Shown here one piece after another: positions 30,701 to 33,030 of a DNA stretch of 33,030 bases; position 1 is the first letter of the stretch; the number at the start of each line of letters is the position of its first letter. The notes beneath the pieces were generated by a model. That model was not told where the DNA came from. It saw only the letters and a program-made list of their open reading frames with translations, and did no database searches. Location of the stretch: positions 3,591 to 36,620 of the forward strand of contig JAIPMN010040806.1 of NCBI GenBank assembly GCA_020650975.1, read 5' to 3'. The position numbers and the translations under genes are program-made. Origin of the DNA: Apostichopus californicus. Taxonomy: Eukaryota; Echinodermata; Holothuroidea; Aspidochirotida; Stichopodidae.

Positions 30701-33030
30701 CTGTTAAAACTTATCTTGTGTTACACAAAGACCACGAAATCACTGATCTACATAATACATGGCGGATTAATGAGTTTTTAAAAACATATCTAATTTATAA
30801 GAAATTTCACCGGAAATTAAGGAAGAAATTAATCTGTATACAAACGCGGTTTTGTGGTGATTACTGAAGGTACTGTTCGAAGCGTGGGTTATGACGCAAT
30901 CTGCCATAGCATAGCTGACGTCATGTTCTGTACTGTTCAAATCATATTTGAAATGTTTATCCTTAACGATTAAAAAATCGTTTCTCTGTCAAACGCAACA
31001 TTGGCGTTCTCATACTTTGACTACATGTTTAGAAAATTATTTATCATTTTTTAAGGTAACTTCTTTGGGCCACCAGACAATCCTTTTGAAGGAATTCTGT
31101 TACATGTCGCTTGACCTTAAAGTCTTGCCAAATTAACACAGTGTGTTAACCGCCATGATAGAGAATACCATATATAAGGATTCTGCACTTGTGATCGTTG
31201 ATGGTATGAATATGTGAACACCTGCTATGCTGACATAGTGTCATTATAACACAGCCGTTGTGCACTTGTCATCGTCTTGTGATGTATTTTCTGAAAATGT
31301 TACGTTTTCGTGATAATTTTTCATTTCAAAGGAATAGTTAGTAATAATCAATGAGAGCTTTGTTGGCAACAAAATACTGGGAATTATTACACTATTAATA
31401 TAAAGGCACCAAGGCCACTGCATGAAAAAAGGCAGGTCAGTACAGGCCTTTAATGTAGTAAATTTTAAGGGGGCACTGCAGCCAGTAGTGAGGGCACAGA
31501 AGGCCATGGCCACCTTCAAAGATTTATAACCAGGCTTTTAAATTGATTAAAACTAATTGAAACTCAGTTTAAGTTGCATACTGAGGTGTCAGAATGACCC
31601 TCATATGTAGCATCACTGTTATTGCTATGTCATTTCACTGCTATTATTAATTTTCATCATAGGAGCAGGTGTGATCCGAGGAAATTATGCCATGTTGATG
31701 ATGACAACTGAAGCTGGTTTAGCCTCTCCAGAGCGAATCCGAGCCACTAACATGAGGCGTTTCATGGCCACCATGAGTCAGGTAAATGTAGTCAAATGCG
31801 TAAATGTGAAATACGCTCACAATTGTGACTCTATCTTCAATCATCCTCATTAAGGTCATTTGAAAAGGGAATATTCTCCAGCCAGAATTTGAAAATATTG
31901 CATTGTTAGCTCACCTCAGCCATATGGCTGGGTGAGCTATTGTGATCGTGCGCGTCTATTTATTATCTATTGATTGATTGATTTATCTATCTATTCACAA
32001 TTGATTCAAATTGCTACTCCTTCTACAGTGCTTGGTGGATCATGATGAAACTTGGTGACAATGATCACCAAGTGAAGGGGCATCCGGGGTGTTCAGGAAG
32101 TTGAGGTCAAAGGTCATCTAGGGGTCAGTTTCGACCATTTTGCGAAAAATTGCAAAACGCTTCTTCTCCCACAGTTCAAATCGGATGATCATGAAAGTTG
32201 GTCAGTATTATCGGTGACCAATGGTAGATATGGGGTGTCCAGGGATTCGAGGTCAAAGGTCATCTTAGGGTCAGTTTCTGCCATTTTGTGAAAAAAATTG
32301 CAAAACTCTTATTCTCCTACAGTTAAAATTGGATGATCATGAAAGTCATCATCGGCAATCAGTGGTTCAAATGGGGTGGTCAGGAATTTGAGGCCAAAGG
32401 TCATGTAGGGGTCAGTTTGACCCTAAATGGTAGTTTTGGGGGTCAAATCTGTTGCTTTCATACAGCTTGCTAATTTCTGTAAGTATTGTTGAAATGTTAA
32501 GCTGCAATGACAACGTAATATTGTGACCAAAATTATTGGATGGCAGTTCCCGTAGTGCACAGAAATGTGCACAGAATTTATAAAAAATATTTCCAATTTT
32601 CACAATTTACATATTCTGGTGAAATATTCAATATATTGCACCTTATCGCATCTTGGCCCATTAGACCCCTTCTCCCAGTGCATATGTTAAACAGTAACAT
32701 TTTTCAGATGCATTTGTCTTGCCCCTTCCCGCTAAAATATATTGGTCCCTATGTCTATGTGCAAAACACAAAGTCCATGGAATTGAATTATAATGTCACT
32801 TGGAATATATCTTAGTACCTACAGTTAATGATTTTTTGCTGAAGATATTGGTATAAACAAAACTTGATTATTATTTTATAATTCCATTATACAGGGTCTG
32901 GACATATCACCCCAACAGTAGCAGTGGGTTGTGGACCACATGGGCCATACCCTCGATGTACACCACATTCACTATAGATCAACACTGGATGTCATTGAGC
33001 GTATCGATATCACTAAGATATTACTCATGA
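9640..33030 (+). CDS. SET - LEDGF-type IBD - zinc finger - tyrosine recombinase fusion gene (partial at right edge)
   Basis: Fourteen exons assemble into one frame of about 1035 codons, running off the window: 9640-9745, 11336-11477, 14156-14345, 15524-15566, 18701-18771, 19565-19666, 21138-21294, 22747-22839, 23329-23421, 25427-27029, 27756-27879, 28250-28376, 31663-31781, 32895-33030+. Every junction has GT-AG borders and matching phase, the main evidence for a single gene. Domains: KMT5A-like SET (residues ~36-142), LEDGF/HDGFL2-like integrase-binding domain (~162-253), duplicated acidic exon, DSEVP repeats, two Cys/His motifs, then a tyrosine recombinase (~600-1035). A nuclear, chromatin-linked role is inferred. 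Four in-frame stops (codons ~291, 506, 765, 999) but no frameshifts are present, so it may be a recent pseudogene or contain base errors. The join of all domains needs transcript support. Confidence 0.7.
9746..11335 (+). other. Intron 1 of the fusion gene
   Basis: Bounded by GTAAGA and CTACACATAG. It holds the reverse-transcriptase palm fragment at 10050-10465 and a GC-richer repeat at about 10951-11215, with two related segments (TGTCTACACT and TGTTTACACT, each followed by a GGGTC-containing stretch) that look like an old interspersed element. No exon was recognised. Confidence 0.6.
10050..10465 (+). pseudogene. Non-LTR retrotransposon (CR1/L2-like) reverse-transcriptase palm fragment, broken
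   Basis: Inside intron 1. The plus strand reads WQKVTSGVPQGSVLGPLL (the conserved motif before the catalytic site), then slips frame in the A-run near 10193-10199 and continues in another frame with ADDTKLYF, the catalytic Asp-Asp pair. An in-frame TAG follows at about 10274, then further breaks, and it fades near 10465 at a DASLKPSK-type segment. It covers the palm, whereas the minus-strand fragment at 8023-8692 covers the region downstream, with slight overlap. Both belong to similar but not identical elements. Confidence 0.85.
11336..11477 (+). CDS. Fusion gene exon 2: SET domain, N-terminal half
   Basis: Encodes residues 36-82. It opens with GKGVFAEKNFNKGEFLFEY. GKG corresponds to the S-adenosylmethionine-binding G-x-G of SET domains, and EYDGQ to the KMT5A EYHGD segment with its Tyr kept (residue 54). 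The FIFNFKCDGKNR strand corresponds to the YFQYLSKTY-type strand of KMT5A. The acceptor is CTACACATAG at 11335 and the donor is CGTTG|GTGAGT at 11478; it ends in phase 2. KMT5A-type enzymes mono-methylate histone H4 Lys20; whether this one is active is doubtful because of changes in exon 3. Confidence 0.85.
11478..14155 (+). other. Intron 2 of the fusion gene
   Basis: GTGAGT to TTTGTTTAG. About 13000-13350 is an AGGTCA-rich dispersed repeat with several GAGGTCAT/GAGGTCAAAT segments. Short open frames (for example 12046-12243 and 13679-13864) are not recognised and have no supporting splice borders. Confidence 0.6.
14156..14345 (+). CDS. Fusion gene exon 3: SET domain, C-terminal half
   Basis: Encodes residues 83-146. 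The junction codon gives Cys, forming CIDAT, equivalent to CVDAT of KMT5A. At the place of the SET motif NHSxxxN it reads GRFANDEWRNPN: the Asn is kept (residue 97) but His-Ser is replaced by Asp-Glu. Later come LLIFARRKISTGEEIRFDYG, where DYG carries the Tyr (136) expected at the active site, and a short ATWRNK tail where KMT5A-like proteins have a Trp/Arg tail. No Cys-rich post-SET is present, as in KMT5A. The acceptor is TTTGTTTAG at 14155; the donor is AAG|GTGAGA at 14346, phase 0. Fold assignment is strong; catalytic ability is open. Confidence 0.87.
14346..15523 (+). other. Intron 3 of the fusion gene, with AGGTCA-rich repeat
   Basis: GTGAGA to TTTATTTAG. From about 14780 to 15420 it carries dispersed repeats with units like GATTTTGACGAAACTTTGACATAATG followed by GGTCATT...GGGGTC, the same family as at 15940-16085, 22980-23220, 23560-23765 and 32030-32450. 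No exon was recognised. Confidence 0.65.
15524..15566 (+). CDS. Fusion gene exon 4: short linker
   Basis: A 43-bp micro-exon, phase 0 in and phase 1 out, encoding VASEGIATSNEGSQ plus one base (residues 147-160). The acceptor is TTTTTATTTAG at 15523 and the donor CAAA|GTAAGC at 15567. It carries no domain; it links the SET domain to the IBD-like domain and is rich in Ser, Gly and Asn, suggesting a flexible linker. It is included because both borders and both phases fit the neighbouring exons. Confidence 0.5.
15758..15901. repeat. 12-bp minisatellite, 12 units
   Basis: Nine identical TACCACTCTATC units from 15758, then three variants (CACCACTATATC once, TTCCACTATATC twice). As the unit is a multiple of three, both strands stay open across the array, which gives meaningless YHSI- and VVDR-type frames. 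Confidence 0.95.
16210..16219. other. Assembly gap (10 N)
   Basis: Ten N bases within intron 4, right after a G homopolymer of about 13 bases (16184-16197). True gap length is unknown. Confidence 1.
16355..17710. repeat. ~83-bp satellite array, about 16 units
   Basis: Each unit has the order ATAACCCCATTGTGTTAATAACTA, then a variable TAGACCTGATTAGTGTATGATGAAT part, then GATATATGATAACCCCATAATTATGACATAC. The AACCCCATTG landmark falls at 16481, 16562, 16645, 16738, 16821, 16915, 17131, 17214, 17297, 17380, 17465 and 17548: spacing is mostly 81-85 bp, with 93-94 bp where an extra TTCAGTATGA-like decamer is present. Units near 16365-16400 and 16980-17100 are truncated or decayed. One more diverged unit lies near 17905-17950. 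No reading frame runs through it. Confidence 0.93.
18701..18771 (+). CDS. Fusion gene exon 5: LEDGF-type integrase-binding domain, part 1
   Basis: Encodes residues 161-184 (a junction Lys, then STMDTLLEEFHVELKISL and CVENP). It aligns with the first helix of the LEDGF/PSIP1 and HDGFL2 integrase-binding domain, where the pattern is H-A-E-I-K-x-S-L-K-I-D-N-x-D: here H-V-E-L-K-x-S-L-C-V-E-N-x-D. The LEDGF pair Ile365-Asp366, which contacts partner proteins, corresponds to Val181-Glu182, a conservative change. The acceptor is TTTCTGCCAG at 18700; the donor CCA|GTAAGA at 18772, phase 0. Confidence 0.75.
18772..19564 (+). other. Intron 5 of the fusion gene
   Basis: GTAAGA to CTTTTTCAG. AT-rich; a short (TA) run near 19112-19122. 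No gene or recognisable element was seen. Confidence 0.6.
19565..19666 (+). CDS. Fusion gene exon 6: LEDGF-type integrase-binding domain, part 2
   Basis: Thirty-four codons, phase 0 at both ends, residues 185-218. The peptide DPLRCCRVMDEIDKLQLNI then LLKKHAEFVHTVKK matches the next two helices of the IBD, where LEDGF has the pattern D-x-x-R-C-x-x-x-L-D-E-L-x-x-L-Q-V and K-H-x-E-x-x-x-T-L-K-K. In known proteins this small helical domain (TFIIS N-terminal-like fold) binds short acidic-aromatic motifs in chromatin proteins and is the site used by lentiviral integrases for tethering. The acceptor is TTTTTCAG at 19564; the donor AAAAAG|GTGATC at 19667. Confidence 0.85.
19667..21137 (+). other. Intron 6 of the fusion gene, with AGGTCA-rich repeat
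   Basis: GTGATC to TTATTCAG. About 19915-20410 is a dispersed repeat rich in GGTCA, including a perfect AGGTCA-A-AGGTCA at 20011-20023. A plus frame at 20866-21128 is not recognised. Confidence 0.6.
21138..21294 (+). CDS. Fusion gene exon 7: LEDGF-type integrase-binding domain, part 3, and linker
   Basis: Residues 219-270. It begins IRRYKNSKVAEKAENLYNKL and continues KMVFEMQNSG, matching the last IBD helices (LEDGF pattern K-K-I-R-R-F-K-x-S-x-V and L-Y-N-K-F-K-x-M-F). LEDGF Phe406 and Val408, which line the partner-binding pocket, correspond to Tyr222 and Asn224. The tail VERKKSAPNKENVMDTEE is a charged linker. Joined to exon 6 the reading is VKK-IRRYK, exactly as in the family. The acceptor is TTATTCAG at 21137; the donor GAAG|GTTAAT at 21295 is weak but leaves phase 1, as exon 8 needs. 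Confidence 0.83.
21295..22746 (+). other. Intron 7 of the fusion gene
   Basis: GTTAAT to CTCCATGTAG. It contains the inverted-repeat element at 21899-22568; the rest has no recognisable feature. Confidence 0.6.
21899..22568. mobile_element. Non-autonomous DNA transposon with ATAGGCRTAGGAAGC ends
   Basis: Left end ATAGGCGTAGGAAGC (21899-21913) and right end GCTTCCTATGCCTAT (22554-22568) are inverted repeats with one mismatch over 15 bp. The inside has two copies of a block of about 200 bp (from about 22155 and 22367) with TAAATTTCTGAGATCTCAAA, TGGGAAGTGACATTTC and CCAACCG(C/A)TGGTGGC...CTCCGCTT(A/G)GATG. The same CTCCGCTTAGAT block occurs in the element at 41-415. No transposase frame is present. 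Confidence 0.7.
22747..22839 (+). pseudogene. Fusion gene exon 8a: duplicated acidic exon with in-frame stop
   Basis: Ninety-three bases, phase 1 at both ends, so it can be included or skipped without changing frame. It reads ELTTIKALLKDTGSLDQELE, then TAA (22806-22808), then VQDVIPSESE. In the sister exon 8b the stop codon position is GAA. The same G-to-T change turns GGAGGAAGT into GGAGTAAGT, making a strong 5' splice site (GGA|GTAAGT) inside the exon; its use would shift the frame. Skipping exon 8a restores an open reading. Confidence 0.75.
23329..23421 (+). CDS. Fusion gene exon 8b: acidic linker exon
   Basis: Ninety-three bases, phase 1 in and out, fully open: ELTTSKALLKDTGSLDQDLE then EVQDVIPSESE. 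The acceptor is TCTCCATGTAG at 23328; the donor GAAG|GTGAGT at 23422. The peptide is probably helical at first and then acidic and Ser-rich. No domain was recognised. It connects exon 7 (ending GAA G) to exon 9 (starting AA GAT) in frame, with or without exon 8a. Confidence 0.7.
23422..25426 (+). other. Intron 8 of the fusion gene
   Basis: GTGAGT to TTTTTTATAG. It has the end of the duplication, a four-unit tandem repeat at 23919-24330 and a G-run at 24383-24394. Between about 24400 and 25420 nothing coding is recognised. Confidence 0.6.
23919..24330. repeat. Four-unit tandem repeat, ~105-127 bp units, AGGTCA-rich
   Basis: Units begin at 23919, 24046, 24151 and 24276 with the pattern CTTGTAATTGCAATATCTGAAGAACGGCAA and each of the first three continues to an AAGGTCATTTGAGGTCA-type segment. 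Spacing varies through small indels. Confidence 0.85.
25427..27029 (+). CDS. Fusion gene exon 9: acidic repeats, zinc fingers, recombinase N-terminal part
   Basis: A 1603-bp exon (phase 1 in, 2 out), residues 334-866. Order: EDESEDEYIPD; eight DSEVP-type repeats; TRKKKK basic patch; DSGGSSDSEE and DSDSDPEEDE acidic tracts; KTGKRKK; a C-x2-C-x9-H-x5-H finger (CPFC...H...H, near 25872-25935); a LLSILRNKG...HNKKVLQKQRGE segment; a second finger CPSC...RHHC broken by a microsatellite; a helical core-binding-like region (VMRLNEIGQVARSD, MRLSSRLRIILRG); and SYNRRRPGEVQ, whose R859 fits the first catalytic Arg (R-x-G-E) of tyrosine recombinases. TAA at 25945 and TGA at 26722 interrupt it, yet the frame continues with family-like residues on both sides of each. 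A GTAAGT inside the exon at 25801 could act as an alternative donor. Acceptor 25426, donor ATCAA|GTAAGG at 27030. Confidence 0.8.
25456..25575 (+). repeat. Coding 15-bp tandem repeat (DSEVP)8
   Basis: Eight units close to GACAGCGAAGTTCCA encode DSDVP, NSEVP, DSEVS, then DSEVP three times, DSEVS and DSEVP. The near-identity of the DNA shows recent expansion within the coding exon. The result is a negatively charged, Ser-rich segment with S-x-x-x/S-E sites of the sort used by casein kinases. Confidence 0.95.
26193..26242 (+). repeat. TAA/CTA microsatellite inserted in a coding zinc finger
   Basis: About 50 bp of TAATAC/TAATAA units lies within exon 9. It stays open in the reading frame, giving an Asn/Thr and then Ile/Leu stretch, and separates the C-x2-C pair (CPSC) from the RHHC ligands of the second finger. 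Confidence 0.9.
27030..27755 (+). other. Intron 9 of the fusion gene
   Basis: GTAAGG to TTCCCCAG. A triplicated AAAGACACTTCTTGGCACAA-like unit (about 27368-27445) is present. No gene was recognised. Confidence 0.6.
27756..27879 (+). CDS. Fusion gene exon 10: tyrosine recombinase catalytic domain, part 2
   Basis: Residues 867-908. The junction gives Lys, then LSSYFSRKTGIYEV and TEEIIGDITDFEKRLLLEQ, DVINIRGK. In transposon-derived tyrosine recombinase-like proteins of animals, as I recall them, the first Arg box is followed by a strand, then an L-x-x-x-E-x-x-L helix and a lysine-containing R-G-K turn, matching this exon. The terminal Lys may serve as the catalytic or DNA-contacting Lys of the beta-turn. 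The acceptor is TTCCCCAG at 27755, the donor AAG|GTAATA at 27880. Confidence 0.78.
27880..28249 (+). other. Intron 10 of the fusion gene
   Basis: GTAATA to CTCTTATAG. No recognisable element; contains overlapping ACTGATCGATCAG-like symmetry near 27935-27955. Confidence 0.6.
28250..28376 (+). CDS. Fusion gene exon 11: tyrosine recombinase catalytic domain, part 3
   Basis: Residues 909-950 with one base over (phase 1). It reads GGKYVPVITPSYARPLLEYI, then SNSDIRRAVGIS and HKYMFATN. The K-x-V-P-V-x-x-x-P strand followed by a helix and a Y-x-F-A strand is the usual layout between catalytic boxes I and II, where the protein packs against DNA. The acceptor is CTCTTATAG at 28249, the donor AACA|GTGAGT at 28377. 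Confidence 0.78.
28725..28850. repeat. Degenerate CCCCACAATGTA repeats
   Basis: GTAGCCCCACAATGTA occurs at about 28726 and 28769, followed by decayed forms (TAGCTCCATGATGTATTA, TAGTCCCGCAATGTATTA) at roughly 30-45-bp spacing. The core also forms the palindrome at 7219-7242. Confidence 0.65.
30077..31090. mobile_element. Putative ~1-kb TTAA-flanked non-autonomous DNA transposon
   Basis: The left end AAAGGAATTGTCTGGTGG (30079-30096) is nearly the reverse complement of the right end CCACCAGACAATCCTTTT (31070-31087). TTAA precedes the left end (30077-30080) and TTGAA follows the right, a likely decayed TTAA. TTAA duplications are typical of piggyBac and Kolobok elements. The inside is richer in CpG than the surrounding intron and has no transposase frame. 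Confidence 0.6.
31663..31781 (+). CDS. Fusion gene exon 12: tyrosine recombinase box II
   Basis: Residues 951-990. The junction gives Arg, then AGVIRGNYAMLMM, TTEAGLASPERIRATNMRRF and MATMSQ. T-N-M-R-R (979-983) is at the place of the H-x-x-R box II of tyrosine recombinases; the Arg (982) is kept while the usual His is Thr, a substitution I recall in the animal transposon-derived members (T-x-L-R-K). The preceding R-G motif and 'M-x-x-x-E-A-G' helix also fit. The acceptor is TTCATCATAG at 31662, the donor CAG|GTAAAT at 31782, phase 0. Confidence 0.8.
31908..31938. repeat. Near-perfect 31-nt palindrome at the head of a dispersed repeat
   Basis: AGCTCACC-T-CAGCCAT and ATGGCTG-GGTGAGCT pair as reverse complements with a single bulged base. 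It is followed by an ATTGATTG/ATCTATCT simple repeat and the AGGTCA-rich units. Confidence 0.85.
32030..32450. repeat. AGGTCA-rich dispersed repeat, three units
   Basis: Three consecutive units of about 130-145 bp, each with ATGATGAAACTTGGT- or GATGATCATGAAAGT-like sequence, GGGGTG(T)TCAGG, GAGGTCAAAGGTCAT and GGGTCAGTTT. Perfect AGGTCA-A-AGGTCA occurs at 32104-32116 and 32250-32262. The same GATGATCATGAAAGTTGATCAGTATTATCGGT block closes copy 1 of the exon 8 duplication. Confidence 0.85.
32895..33030 (+). CDS. Fusion gene exon 13: tyrosine recombinase His/Tyr box (runs off the window)
   Basis: Residues 991-1035 and on. It reads GLDISPQQ, then TAG (32919-32921), then QWVVDHMGHTLDVHHIHYRS and TLDVIERIDITKILLM to the window edge. 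H-M-G-H (1005-1008) fits the L-G-H box III and Y1017 of H-x-H-Y-R the nucleophilic tyrosine that would attack DNA, with the spacing seen in animal members of the family. So all main catalytic positions (R859, R982, H1008, Y1017) remain, although TAG lies just before the last two. The acceptor is ATTATACAG at 32894. The true C-terminus is outside the window. Confidence 0.8.

Larger units (their letters stand above)
28377..31662 (+). other. Intron 11 of the fusion gene
   Basis: GTGAGT to TTCATCATAG. It holds CCCCACAATG repeats (28725-28850) and a TTAA-flanked inverted-repeat element (30077-31090). Frames at 28939-29241 and 29454-29657 are not recognised. Nothing else is supported. Confidence 0.6.
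31782..32894 (+). other. Intron 12 of the fusion gene
   Basis: GTAAAT to ATTATACAG. From 31908 to about 32450 it is filled by a repeat that opens with a hairpin and continues with three AGGTCA-rich units. Confidence 0.65.

Overview
This is an animal genomic window. Coding sequence is split into short exons with GT-AG borders, introns run from under 0.5 kb to over 3 kb, AT content is high, and the DNA is crowded with microsatellites, minisatellites, DNA-transposon remnants and non-LTR retrotransposon fragments. The gene families and repeat style (CTAGG-rich tracts, AGGTCA-rich dispersed repeats, short inverted-repeat elements beginning CAGTGGCGGAGC) suggest a marine invertebrate, perhaps an echinoderm. 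That placement is an inference from general impression, not a search result. There is one 10-N gap at 16210-16219. No bacterial operon, rRNA, tRNA or CRISPR array was recognised.

Layout. Positions 1-3150 hold no recognised gene: a short inverted-repeat transposon (41-415), a tandem duplication and a trinucleotide-like microsatellite. Positions 3151-5018 carry two exons of a CRACR2/EFCAB4-like EF-hand protein. The first exon runs into TAA exactly where a splice donor is expected, and no later exon of this gene was found. Positions 5019-9640 hold repeats: an 8-unit TATG run, a 24-bp perfect palindrome, a CTAGG-rich tract, and a frameshifted reverse-transcriptase fragment on the minus strand.

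The main object is one plus-strand gene from about 9640 to beyond the right edge (33030). I assembled 14 exons (one of them a tandem duplicate); every adjoining pair has matching intron phase. In order the predicted protein has: a KMT5A(SETD8)-like SET domain (exons 1-3); a short linker; a domain closely resembling the integrase-binding domain (IBD) of LEDGF/PSIP1 and HDGFL2 (exons 5-7); a duplicated acidic exon (8a/8b); a long exon 9 with DSEVP repeats, acidic serine tracts, basic patches, two Cys/His zinc-finger-like motifs and the start of a tyrosine recombinase; and the rest of the recombinase catalytic core in exons 10-13. The combination histone methyltransferase + LEDGF-type tethering domain + zinc fingers + transposon-type tyrosine recombinase is the strongest candidate for an undescribed system here. 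The layout suggests a host gene built by capture of a Crypton-like recombinase, because the recombinase domain itself is divided by conserved-phase introns.

The copy is damaged or unusual. In-frame stops lie at 22806 (TAA, exon 8a), 25945 (TAA), 26722 (TGA) and 32919 (TAG), yet there is no frameshift, all splice phases are kept, and the recombinase residues visible around the stops are retained. It may be a young pseudogene, an allele or assembly with base errors, or a transcript using exon skipping, readthrough or editing; sequence alone cannot decide. Introns carry a ~83-bp satellite (16355-17710), a 12-bp minisatellite, AGGTCA-rich repeats containing perfect DR1 nuclear-receptor motifs, a ~570-bp tandem duplication that doubled exon 8, and two further inverted-repeat elements.
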